The notes below the pieces were generated by a model that was not told the origin of the DNA, searched no databases, and saw only the letters and a program-made list of their open reading frames with translations. A stretch of DNA of 64,000 nt from Desulfobulbaceae bacterium (GTDB lineage Bacteria; Desulfobacterota; Desulfobulbia; Desulfobulbales; SURF-16), in contig JALNXE010000002.1 of assembly GCA_023230525.1 (NCBI GenBank), positions 1 to 64,000 on the forward strand, in the 5' to 3' direction. Shown piece after piece: positions 42,276 through 50,332 of this stretch. The translations under genes were made by a program, and so were the position numbers. Within the stretch, counting starts at the first letter, position 1; the number at the start of each line of letters is the position of its first letter.

Positions 42276-43478
42276 TTATTGTTTTGCGCCTCTTTCCATG
42301 AGTTCCCGTATCGCCTTGCCCAGCCTGCCGATGCCGACATCGATTGTATCCACGTCGGCGCATGAGAAGTTGAGCCGCAGGGTACGGTGCCTGTTGCCCC
42401 GGACATAAAAGGGATCGCCCGGTACGAATACGACCTTATCCAGGACCGCCAGCTCGAACAGGTCCATGGCGGCCATGTCCAGCGGTAATTCAGCCCACAG
42501 GAACATCCCTCCTTCCGGCCTGGTGTAGGTAACCTCGGCAGGGAAATACCTCTGTATACTGTTTTGCATGGCCTGGCACTGGCGGCCATAGACGTCTCGA
42601 ATCATGCGGATGTGTTCGTCAGCGTCGTTATCCCGCAGGTACTGGCAGACGATGCCTTGGGTGAAATGGCTGGTGTGGAGATCCGTGGCCTGTTTGGCCG
42701 TGATCAGCTTCTGCATGAGCGCGGGCGGGGCGACGATCCATCCCAGCCTCAGGCCTGGCACCAGGCTTTTGGAAAATGAGCCGAGCAGGATGGTATTGCC
42801 GGGCAAAAGTTCCTTGAAAGAAGTCCTGGCGTGGCCTGTGAATCGCAGGTCACCGTAAGGATCGTCCTCGATCAGCAGTGTGTCGGTTTCCTCAAGTATC
42901 CTGGCCAGTTCCAGTCTGTTCTGATCCGAGTAGGTGATTCCCGACGGGTTCTGGAAGTTCGGCACGGTGTACATCAATTTTGGCCGGCTGGACAATGCGC
43001 TGCGCAAGGCGACGGGGTCCATTCCCTCCCCGGAAACCGGGACGGGCAGGAACCGCGGTCTGTAGAGGGAAAAGGCCTGAATGGCCCCCAGGTAACCTGG
43101 CTCTTCGATGACTACCGCGTCGCCCTCGTTGAGAAGCGTCTTCCCCAGTAAGTCCAGGCCTTGCTGTGAGCCGCTGGTGATGAGGATACTGTCGACGGGT
43201 ATATCCAGATTGGCCTTCTCTCGATAGCGCGTCGATATATATTCCCTGAGTCCTGCATGGCCTTCCGAGCCGGCATACTGCAGGACGTCCCTGCCCTGGG
43301 TGTCGAACACCTTGCATGTCGCTTCCTTAAGCGCCGCCACGGGAAAGAGTTCCCTGTTGGGCAAGCCTCCGGCAAAGGAAATCACCGAGGGGTCAAGCGC
43401 CACCTTAAGTATTTCGCGAATAAAAGAGCGGGGTACGTCGGATATTCGGTCCGAAAAGATGCGATCAAGTTTTGACAT
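42276..43478 (-). CDS. PLP-dependent class I/II aminotransferase (2-aminoadipate/LysN-like)
   Basis: A 400-residue fold-type I pyridoxal-phosphate enzyme. The PLP lysine lies in LLGSFSKSLVPGLRLGW (about 237), preceded by YTVPNFQNPSG and the IEDDPYGDLRF segment that holds the cofactor aspartate; SFAGGLPNRELFP at the N-terminus is typical of the LysN/aromatic and 2-aminoadipate transaminase group. No GntR-type helix-turn-helix domain is attached, so it is not a MocR regulator. It follows the DODA-type gene by 11 bases on the same strand, with AAGGA before the ATG at 43478. The true amino donor is unknown. Confidence 0.88.
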   Translation of the reverse strand: MSKLDRIFSDRISDVPRSFIREILKVALDPSVISFAGGLPNRELFPVAALKEATCKVFDTQGRDVLQYAGSEGHAGLREYISTRYREKANLDIPVDSILITSGSQQGLDLLGKTLLNEGDAVVIEEPGYLGAIQAFSLYRPRFLPVPVSGEGMDPVALRSALSSRPKLMYTVPNFQNPSGITYSDQNRLELARILEETDTLLIEDDPYGDLRFTGHARTSFKELLPGNTILLGSFSKSLVPGLRLGWIVAPPALMQKLITAKQATDLHTSHFTQGIVCQYLRDNDADEHIRMIRDVYGRQCQAMQNSIQRYFPAEVTYTRPEGGMFLWAELPLDMAAMDLFELAVLDKVVFVPGDPFYVRGNRHRTLRLNFSCADVDTIDVGIGRLGKAIRELMERGAKQ

Positions 43479-43489
43479 ATTTTTCCTTT

Positions 43490-44302
43490 TCACCACAGAA
43501 ACGCAACGGCGCGTTTGTCCAGAATGGCGTCATCAAATATCGTGGACGCCGGTTTGTCCGCCATGGCAAGACAGACATGGAGCGGCAGCAGATGTTCTTC
43601 GCGGGGGTGGCAGTAGCGGGCCGAAGGGGCCTTTTCCCAGTTGGTCACAAGCTGTTCGCGCGCAGCCTGGGAGAGGGGGCCGGTGCACACCTCAACCAAC
43701 CAATCCTGGAAGGCATCATTGGCTGGGTCCGGCGCATCCCCTCCTTGCCGAAAAAATTCCCGCATGTTGTGGAAGGAAAATCCTGAGCCGACCACCAGGA
43801 TATTTTCATGCAGCAATTCCCGCAAGGCTTGGCCCAGGGCTATATGTGCCGCCGGGTTCAGACCGCGCATCAGCGAAAGCTGCAGGGCCGGGATATCTGC
43901 CTGGGGGTACATCATTTTTAGCGGGATGAAGAGGCCATGGTCAAATCCCCGCTCATGGTCGAGCCGGCCCGGTATATTGTTTTTTATCAAGAGTTTTGCT
44001 ATCCTGTCGGCAAGTTCGGGGCTGCCGGGGGCCGGATAGTTGATCTCATAGGCTTCTTCAGGGAAACCGTAATAATCGTACAACATGGGAGGGGCAGGGG
44101 AAGAGAGCAGGGTTGCCGTGCTTTCTTCCCAATGGGCGCTGATGACGAGGATGGCATCCGGTCTGCGCAGCCGGGATGGCAGCTGCCGCATGAAATTTAC
44201 CATCGCCTGGTGGCTGGGGTCCCCGAGAATCGGCAGGGGACCGCCGCCGTGGGAGAAATAGACTATTTGGGCTTGCTTGGGAGGATTGTTTTGATTCGGC
44301 AT
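43490..44302 (-). CDS. Extradiol dioxygenase, 4,5-DOPA dioxygenase (YgiD) family
   Basis: A 270-residue LigB-type protein. The first metal histidine is in YFSHGGGPLPIL (about 17), with others in VISAHWEEST (about 54) and the DHERGFDHGLFIPL stretch (about 115). The family includes 4,5-DOPA extradiol dioxygenases; the bacterial substrate is often unknown. The ATG at 44302 has GGAG upstream and is preferred over a GTG at 44311. It is first in a likely two-gene operon with the aminotransferase. Extradiol dioxygenases need oxygen, which is odd for a strict anaerobe; a role in oxygen exposure is possible but not shown. Confidence 0.85.
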   Translation of the reverse strand: MPNQNNPPKQAQIVYFSHGGGPLPILGDPSHQAMVNFMRQLPSRLRRPDAILVISAHWEESTATLLSSPAPPMLYDYYGFPEEAYEINYPAPGSPELADRIAKLLIKNNIPGRLDHERGFDHGLFIPLKMMYPQADIPALQLSLMRGLNPAAHIALGQALRELLHENILVVGSGFSFHNMREFFRQGGDAPDPANDAFQDWLVEVCTGPLSQAAREQLVTNWEKAPSARYCHPREEHLLPLHVCLAMADKPASTIFDDAILDKRAVAFLW

Positions 44303-44542
44303 GAAGGGCACTCCATTGGATCATTCTTCGGTTGTTTTTCAGTTGGAAACGGCGCTTGCTGCGTTTTTATATTGTATTTACATGGAAGTTGGCACTCAAA
44401 GAAAAGTGGGGCAGGATTGAATTTATAAATTTATGGGCGTCCCCTTCTTCTGTGTCTTCCGAGGGAAAGTCCGTAGTCAGCGGAAAATAGGACGTAGGTC
44501 TAGGTTCCCGCTGAATTGCATGGTTAAGCATTCCGTATTATT

Positions 44543-46018
44543 TCATTGTGTCTTTTCGATATTCATAAAAAATGCTGCGGGAAAACGATCAGGGAAATGT
44601 TTCCTTCTTTTATATGAGGCTGCCAGAGTGGCTGCACCGACTGTCACTGCCGCTGCCCCGACGAATAATCCGTGTCCTGCAGCTATCAAAGGACCTGCAG
44701 CTAATAAACCAGCACCGGCCTCCTGGCCGAGAATTTTTAGTAGGTCTTGGTCTATTTTGTCCCATTCTTCTTTTGCTATGGAAACTTCATCTCTTAATTC
44801 CTCTGCAAACAATCTGGCATTAGTTTCGTCAAATGGCTCCTCAGTGCGTGCTTGTTTCCAGACCTTTAACAGAAAACTTCGAAGTGACTCCAAACGCCCT
44901 TCAGTTCTCAACCGTAATGCGTGCTCCAACTGGAGATTGTTGAGAAATTTGAGAGGGGATTCCTGGAATGCTTTGGCAAAAGGGGACCAAACGCGACTCT
45001 CCGCATTGTTTTTAGATCGGTCAATTTCTATTTCTTTCCATTTGCTATAAATATCTGTCACGAGATATGATTTTGTAATGCTTGCTGTCAATTGGGCAAT
45101 GTCATAACTGGTTCCTGAAAACATCATATGCAACTGCCCATCTGCCCCAGGCCCTATAGGTTCCAAAAAGTTTGGGTCTCTTTCCCGTTGTTTATTTACA
45201 TATTTTATAAAATCTTTGGCTGTATATCCGTCTTTCTCCAACCCCAGCTTTTTTATCAAACTTTCGATATATGAATTAGGTGCACTTAATAGCAGATCGT
45301 TTTGCAATTGCTTTTCCATATGTCGTTTTTTCAATTCCTCGACAGAGCGTTCGGAAGCAGCTTTAAGTTCAGCCGTCTCTTCAAACTTTTTCCACTGCCT
45401 TTGCATTGATTCCCAATTCAATCGATGATCAAAGTCAGCAGGTGTGCGAATAACTTCTATAAGCCCAGAATCAATCCAAGGAAGCAGTGACAGCCAGAAG
45501 TTGACATTTTTTAAGGTTTGGCTCCTATATTGCGCAGGCTCAATAATGGGATTGTATTCATCCCTGACACTGCCGGGATATATAAATGGATCAACAATAA
45601 GAATTTTATTGGCATAAATAGAATGTCTAACGATGCCTCGAGAGATATATTCAATGTCGTAATCTCCTATATACAACCCGGAGACATCTTCAGATGTTGA
45701 TTGAAGGATGTTCGTGATATCTGAATTTGGTGCCCAAACTTCGAAAATTGCTTCATGAATTTCACGGACTGCCTTCTCCGTAAACCCTTTTTTATAATCA
45801 GAGAGATTTTTAACTTTACGAGAGTCTAATTGTAAAATCTCTGCGATTCTATTAACAAAATGTAAATTTCTACCTCGAATTGATAAGTAAGGCCTCCAAT
45901 CTTTCCCTGAACGAAAAATTTCATTCCAATCTACCTTGCTATAACAGCACTGTTTAAATTTTTTTCCGGTGCCACAAGGACAAAGGTCATTTCGGCCAAT
46001 TTTTCTATTTTTTACCAT
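44543..46018 (-). CDS. SEC-C zinc-motif protein of unknown function
   Basis: A 491-residue protein with an N-terminal SEC-C motif (GRNDLCPCGTGKKFKQCC, residues about 8-25), the zinc-binding tail known from SecA and many orphan proteins. The middle is charged and mostly helical, with no recognised catalytic motif. Near the C-terminus is a glycine/alanine-rich hydrophobic stretch (AAGPLIAAGHGLFVGAAAV) that could insert in a membrane. Base composition is clearly more AT-rich than all neighbours, which suggests recent transfer. It stands alone between unrelated metabolic genes. Proteins of this general type occur in defence islands, but no function can be assigned. Confidence 0.75.
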   Translation of the reverse strand: MVKNRKIGRNDLCPCGTGKKFKQCCYSKVDWNEIFRSGKDWRPYLSIRGRNLHFVNRIAEILQLDSRKVKNLSDYKKGFTEKAVREIHEAIFEVWAPNSDITNILQSTSEDVSGLYIGDYDIEYISRGIVRHSIYANKILIVDPFIYPGSVRDEYNPIIEPAQYRSQTLKNVNFWLSLLPWIDSGLIEVIRTPADFDHRLNWESMQRQWKKFEETAELKAASERSVEELKKRHMEKQLQNDLLLSAPNSYIESLIKKLGLEKDGYTAKDFIKYVNKQRERDPNFLEPIGPGADGQLHMMFSGTSYDIAQLTASITKSYLVTDIYSKWKEIEIDRSKNNAESRVWSPFAKAFQESPLKFLNNLQLEHALRLRTEGRLESLRSFLLKVWKQARTEEPFDETNARLFAEELRDEVSIAKEEWDKIDQDLLKILGQEAGAGLLAAGPLIAAGHGLFVGAAAVTVGAATLAASYKRRKHFPDRFPAAFFMNIEKTQ

Positions 46019-46256
46019 AATATTTCAAATGCTTAACAAGTTAATATCAAGTTTATTAATATCTACCCCAACCTGACATTCTTGACAACGAAATAGCGGG
46101 CAACCTACTCAATACTAACCTGATATCATTCAACAGGGAGTGATAAGCGTAAACTTGTTCCGGCAAGGCATCTCAGGCAACGCATCCCTGCACCACATGA
46201 TTTGTCAAAGGGGATTCCCACACAACCAGCGTAACTCCCCTTTGTGCCAATGAATT

Positions 46257-46583
46257 TCAACTTCCCTGGAAATACTCCTCCAGCTTGGCAAATACCTCGT
46301 GTTCAGCCGGGTGGGAGACGACGGTACGGACATCTTCCAGTTTTTCCAGTTGTTTGACAATCTGGTCGAGCTGGCTGGTGCCGGCAATCTGTATCCAGAT
46401 GCGGCTCAACTTGCCGTCACCGATGGGCATGCACAAAATACCCTCCATGTTGAAGGCCCGGCGGGAAAACAGGCCACAGATATGGGACATGACGCCAGGG
46501 TGATTATTGACGGTCAACTCCAGCACCTTCTGCCCGGCGGCAGCGGACGGCTGGCAGGGATATGACTCTTTAAGCGTTTGCAT
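46257..46583 (-). CDS. ilvN: Acetolactate synthase regulatory (small) subunit
   Basis: A 108-residue ACT-domain protein that binds branched-chain amino acids (valine) and confers feedback control on the large subunit. The segment LELTVNNHPGVMSHICGLF, then SRRAFNMEGILCMPIGD, is close to E. coli IlvN of isozyme I, and the short length also fits that type. The ATG at 46583 is preceded by AGGAGGTG and lies inside the last codons of ilvB (14-base overlap); a GTG at 46592 is less likely. It is co-transcribed with ilvB behind the attenuator. Confidence 0.93.
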   Translation of the reverse strand: MQTLKESYPCQPSAAAGQKVLELTVNNHPGVMSHICGLFSRRAFNMEGILCMPIGDGKLSRIWIQIAGTSQLDQIVKQLEKLEDVRTVVSHPAEHEVFAKLEEYFQGS

Positions 46584-48255
46584 GATTTTCACCTCCTATC
46601 ATCTCTTTGTTGGCGGCCCCCGGCGGCACCATGGGGTAGACCTCTTCATTTCTGCCGATGGGGACGTGAACCAGGCACGGCCCTCGTGTCTGCATGGCCT
46701 CGGTCAGGGTGGCGACGGGATCATCGCTTGCACCAAGGGCAAAGGCCTGCATGCCGAATCCCCTGGCAATGGTGACGAAATCAACATGATGTTGGTATTC
46801 GGAAGCAAAGTACTGTTTGCCGAAAAACAGGTTCTGCTGCTGCCGGACCAGGCCCAGGGACGTGTTATCCAGAACAAAAATTTTGACGTTCGCCCGCTGT
46901 TCAACCGCAGTGGCAAGCTCCTGGATATTCATCAGGATGCTGCCGTCACCGCTGAAACAGACGACAGTTCTTTGGGGATGGGCCAAAGAGGCGCCGATTG
47001 CGGCAGGCAGACCAAATCCCATGGTGCCGAGCCCGCCGGAGGTCAAAAGCTGCCGCGGCCGGCAAAAGGGGTATGTCTGGGCAACCCACATCTGATGCTT
47101 GCCGACATCGGTGGCGATAAGCGTCTCATGGTCGGCCAGGGCGGCTATCTGTCTGATCAGTCCATAAGGCATGCGGGGATCGTCAGCTCCCTCTATGATA
47201 AAGGAATTTTCCTTTTTCAGGAAGGCCATTCTGTTCAGCCAGTCCTGCCGGCTTTTTGACTCGACCTGGGGCAGCAGTTCCGCAAGGACACTGCCTGCAT
47301 CGCCGACCAGTTGCAGATGGGCTGTCCGCAGCTTGTTGATTTCGCCGGGATCGATATCGATATGGATAATCTTGGCCCCGGGGCAGAACTCGGCAATCTT
47401 GCCAGTGGCCCGATCATCAAAGCGGGCACCGGCAACCAGCAGCAGATCACATTCCTCCATGGCCAGATTGGTGTAACGGGCTGCATGCATTCCCAGCATT
47501 CCCAGGGCCAGAGGATGCTCCGTCGGCATACTGCCGAGACCGAGCAGGGTCATGGTGGTGGGCAGGTTGTTTTTTTCCGCCAGACGGATTGCCGCATCAT
47601 GGGCATTGCCGTGCCTGATGCCGCCGCCCAGAAAGAGTATGGGCCGCTCCGCCGCATTGATCATGGCTGCGGCCTGCTCGATATCCTGCTTCCTATACTG
47701 TTTGACACATTCTCTTTGCGGCATTGCCGGCCAGTCTGCAAACTCAACCATTTCCAACTGGACATCCTTCGGGATATCGATCAGCACCGGCCCTGGCCGA
47801 CCTTCGCTGGCAATGCGAAATGCGGCCGGGATGACCTCCAGCAGCTCCCTGGCGGAACGAACCAGAAAATTATGTTTGGTGATGGGGATACTCATGCCGT
47901 AGGTGTCGATTTCCTGAAAGGCGTCCGTGCCGATCAATGATTGCGGCACCTGGCCGGTAATGCAGATAATCGGGATTGAGTCCAGTTTCGCATCGGCAAG
48001 GGCAGTCATCACATTGGTTGCGCCGGGACCTGATGTGGCAAAACAAACTGCCGGTCTGCCGCTTGAACGGGCCATGCCCTGGGCAATGAAGCCGGCTCCC
48101 TGTTCATGCCGGGCCAGGACATGGCGGATAGTGGTACTGTGCGATAGGGCGTCATACAGGGGCAGGTTGGAACCGCCCGGTATGCCAGCAATGATGCCGA
48201 CGCCGAAACGTTCCAGCAGTTTGATGGTAAGCTGTGCCCCATTCATTTTGTTCAT
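46570..48255 (-). CDS. ilvB: Acetolactate synthase catalytic (large) subunit
   Basis: A 561-residue thiamine diphosphate enzyme making 2-acetolactate or 2-aceto-2-hydroxybutyrate for valine, leucine and isoleucine synthesis. The catalytic glutamate is in RHEQGAGFIAQG (about 48), the thiamine motif GDGSILMN leads to VLDN at the expected distance, and the FAD-binding middle domain is present. The start is MNKMNGAQL at 48255, not the longer frame to 48294. Expression is probably controlled by the leader peptide and terminator at 48290-48468. Confidence 0.95.
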   Translation of the reverse strand: MNKMNGAQLTIKLLERFGVGIIAGIPGGSNLPLYDALSHSTTIRHVLARHEQGAGFIAQGMARSSGRPAVCFATSGPGATNVMTALADAKLDSIPIICITGQVPQSLIGTDAFQEIDTYGMSIPITKHNFLVRSARELLEVIPAAFRIASEGRPGPVLIDIPKDVQLEMVEFADWPAMPQRECVKQYRKQDIEQAAAMINAAERPILFLGGGIRHGNAHDAAIRLAEKNNLPTTMTLLGLGSMPTEHPLALGMLGMHAARYTNLAMEECDLLLVAGARFDDRATGKIAEFCPGAKIIHIDIDPGEINKLRTAHLQLVGDAGSVLAELLPQVESKSRQDWLNRMAFLKKENSFIIEGADDPRMPYGLIRQIAALADHETLIATDVGKHQMWVAQTYPFCRPRQLLTSGGLGTMGFGLPAAIGASLAHPQRTVVCFSGDGSILMNIQELATAVEQRANVKIFVLDNTSLGLVRQQQNLFFGKQYFASEYQHHVDFVTIARGFGMQAFALGASDDPVATLTEAMQTRGPCLVHVPIGRNEEVYPMVPPGAANKEMIGGENHANA

Positions 48256-48289
48256 TGTAACATTCCTCCTGTGGTGGTGAGTTGGTAAG

Positions 48290-48336
48290 CCCAAAAAACA
48301 AAACCCCCGCCGGCTTCTGCGCCGACGGGGGTTTTG
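48290..48336 (-). terminator. Attenuator terminator upstream of ilvB
   Basis: On the minus strand the stem AAAACCCCCGTCGGC pairs with GCCGGCGGGGGTTTT across a six-base loop (one mismatched pair) and is followed by GTTTTTT. It lies between the valine-rich leader peptide and ilvB, the classical place of an intrinsic attenuator. Confidence 0.88.
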
Positions 48337-48363
48337 TAAAAATTTATTTTTAGCTGATTCCCG

Positions 48364-48468
48364 CTAAGGCGCTCCTCCTTGCATGTTACGCACCACCACC
48401 ACCACGACGCTTACAAAAGCGACATGAACGAGAGTAGTAATGGTCATCGGAGAAGCGGTAATTTTCAT
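48364..48468 (-). CDS. ivbL: ilvB operon leader peptide with valine run
   Basis: A 34-residue leader peptide starting MKITASPM and containing LVHVAF, then VSVVVVVVRNMQGGAP; ten of its 34 residues are valine, with six in a row (GTC then five GTG codons). It precedes a strong terminator and ilvBN, as the ivbL leader does in E. coli. Translation through the valine codons when charged Val-tRNA is scarce would stall the ribosome and release antitermination. The ATG at 48468 has AGGA upstream. The valine run and terminator are seen directly; the mechanism is inferred from the E. coli parallel. Threonine and one leucine codon are also present. Confidence 0.88.
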   Translation of the reverse strand: MKITASPMTITTLVHVAFVSVVVVVVRNMQGGAP

Positions 48469-48655
48469 CAAAATTTTCCTAAAACAAGTGAATCATAAAA
48501 AAGAGCATGTCGTATTTCAAAGATTGTGTCAATAGAGAAGTCAAAGGTGGAGAGTATCCACAATAATGCCAGAGTCCCCATTATTACCCGAGATGGAGAC
48601 GGTAAGCACTTCTCTAGCTTTGGTGAGAAGACACCCCAACCCAACCAACCGCTGA

Positions 48656-49789
48656 TTAGAGGCGGGTTCTGAGGCTGCCGCTCCGGTTTTTCTTCCGCAT
48701 CCCGGCCAGGCCGAAAACAACAAGGCAGAGAACAAAACCAATCCCGACCCCGATAAATATTTTGCTCCAGCCGGGGTCGCCTGCCTTTGCCAAAGGAGCA
48801 GCAACCGGTTCCGGTTGGGGGGCGGTTGCGGGTGCTGTTGCTGCGTCAGGAGCAGGCGGCGCCGAAGCGTTGATGACAGCGGCAGGTGCGGTCTGCAGCG
48901 GCTGCGCGGCCACAGGCAGCGGTGCAGCGGCAGCCTGGGGTGGTTGCAGTTGCGGCGGTACAAGGATGAAGCCCTTGGCCAGCAGTTCAGCGGCCTTGGC
49001 ATCGCGCACCTTGCGGTCCTTGCTGCCCATGACCAGGGCGATAATCCGCACCCCGGCTCTTTTGGCAGTGGCGGCGATGGAAAATCCGGCCGCATCGTAA
49101 TAACCGGTTTTGAAACCGTCACAACCGGGAACCCTGGTCAGCAGTTTGTTGTGGTTGCGCATAATGAATTTATCATCGCGGAATCCCCTGGTCTGGGTGC
49201 CGGTGTATTTCAAGGCTTCAGGCCGTTTCGCCAGCTCGCGGCAGAGAATGGCGAGATCCCGGGCCGTGGTGACATCGGGCTGCTGTCCTGCCGAGGGCGG
49301 CAGGCCATGCACGGAGTAAAAATGGGAGTTTTTCATCCCCAATTCCTGGGCCTTCTGGTTCATCAGGGCGATGAATCCCTCCTTGGAACCGGCGATATGG
49401 GTAGCCAGGGCAACCGCGGCATCGTTGGCTGACTGCACCATCAAGGCGTAGATGAGGTCTTCCACGGAAAATTGTTCCTTGGGATCAAGATAGACCTGCG
49501 ACCCGCCGGTTTTGGCGGCTTCCGCGGTCACCTGCACCATCTCGTCCAGTTTCAGCGCCCCTTGGGCGACACGGTCGAGGATGACATAGAGATTCATCAG
49601 CTTGAGGACGCTGGCCGGATATACCTGGGCGTCGGCATTTTCTTCAAACAGGGTTTTGCCGCTATCCGCATCGATCACCAGGGCGGAAACATAAGGATCC
49701 CTGGAGAGAACGTGTAAGGGAGTGCGGGCAGCCATGGCAACAGGTGCGAGCAAAACCAGGAAAAGCACACAAAGGGTAAGACGTTTCAT
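48656..49789 (-). CDS. D-alanyl-D-alanine carboxypeptidase (PBP5/DacC type)
   Basis: A 377-residue low-mass penicillin-binding protein that trims the terminal D-alanine of peptidoglycan stem peptides. A signal peptide (MKRLTLCVLFLVLLAPVAMA) is followed by the catalytic motif SVLK (about 60-63, context YPASVLKLM), SAN (about 120) and KTG (about 227, GFKTGYY). The C-terminal part is a proline/alanine-rich linker and a membrane helix (IFIGVGIGFVLCLVVFGLA), not the usual amphipathic anchor, so this enzyme is held by a true transmembrane helix. The ATG at 49789 is preferred over the longer frame from 49834. Confidence 0.9.
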   Translation of the reverse strand: MKRLTLCVLFLVLLAPVAMAARTPLHVLSRDPYVSALVIDADSGKTLFEENADAQVYPASVLKLMNLYVILDRVAQGALKLDEMVQVTAEAAKTGGSQVYLDPKEQFSVEDLIYALMVQSANDAAVALATHIAGSKEGFIALMNQKAQELGMKNSHFYSVHGLPPSAGQQPDVTTARDLAILCRELAKRPEALKYTGTQTRGFRDDKFIMRNHNKLLTRVPGCDGFKTGYYDAAGFSIAATAKRAGVRIIALVMGSKDRKVRDAKAAELLAKGFILVPPQLQPPQAAAAPLPVAAQPLQTAPAAVINASAPPAPDAATAPATAPQPEPVAAPLAKAGDPGWSKIFIGVGIGFVLCLVVFGLAGMRKKNRSGSLRTRL

Positions 49790-49820
49790 ATTTTTTACAA
49801 AGCTCCTTAAAAGTCCATTT

Positions 49821-49904
49821 TCACCACAGAGCACATGGAGATCACAGAGAAATATATTTTATTGCGGTTGGCCGGCTCAGTGAGCCCGGTGCTCTCTGTG
49901 GTAA
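49821..49904. repeat. Inverted repeat of ACCACAGAG type
   Basis: TCACCACAGAGCAC (about 49821-49834) pairs with GTGCTCTCTGTGGT (about 49890-49903) with one bulge. The word CACCACAGA also occurs alone at about 43491-43499. Only short copies are visible here. Confidence 0.5.
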
Positions 49905-50137
49905 ATTTTCAGTTTTTTCTGGATAATCATCTTTAAGTTACTTGGAAGATTGATCGGTGAAAAAGAGGGGGAATCGCCAAAAAATCTAACCAGAAGAGGA
50001 AGCATCATGAAAGCGGAGTCAGCCTACTGCAAATGAGAGAAATTTTCAATAGGATACGTGAGCATCCCGGAAAAGCTTTAGGGGATGCGCCGCGTTGCAG
50101 TTCAGGAGAATGGGGGAGTATCTTGCCGGTCCTGAAG

Positions 50138-50240
50138 CCGCGGTAACAAAAAAATGCCGTCACCCGGATGGGCAAACGGCATGAAGAGCTGTAACGAAAA
50201 TATTCAAGAAGGCAGAGGCGGTTATTTCGTAACGGCTCCC
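50138..50240. repeat. About 100-base dispersed repeat with terminator (copy 1)
   Basis: The stretch from GCGGTAACAAAAAAATGCCG to the word ATTTCGTAACGGCT aligns over its whole length with 62352-62448: TAACAAAA, ATCCGG or CCCGGA, AAACGGCA, GTAACGAAA, and TTTCGTAACGGCT in the same order. Copy 1 carries a functional-looking minus-strand terminator. A second inverted pair, AGCTGTAACGAAAAT (50187-50201) with ATTTCGTAACGGCT (50224-50237), follows. Confidence 0.55.
50147..50182 (-). terminator. Intrinsic terminator downstream of fliD
   Basis: On the minus strand ATGCCGT pairs with ACGGCAT over a loop of about 15 bases and is followed by TTTTTTTG. It lies about 150 bases after the fliD stop. Confidence 0.75.
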
Positions 50241-50332
50241 GGGAAAGTAAAACCGGCCCGTTTGCCGGCGTGAGCCGGGCGAGGGGTCAGGGCCACGGCT
50301 CTTTTTTTCAAGAGGTTTTTTCTCCAGCCGTT

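Larger units (their letters stand above)
49790..50332. other. Intergenic region with repeats between dacC-like gene and fliD
   Basis: No gene was recognised. It contains an inverted repeat built of ACCACAGAG-type words (49821-49904), the terminator at 50147-50182 and a roughly 100-base dispersed repeat (50138-50240). The promoter of the carboxypeptidase gene must also lie here. Confidence 0.5.

Noticed and set aside
48386..48403. CACCACCACC run as a microsatellite or histidine tag
   Set aside because: On the minus strand it is the valine codon run of the ilvB leader peptide, with a start codon and terminator in the right places.
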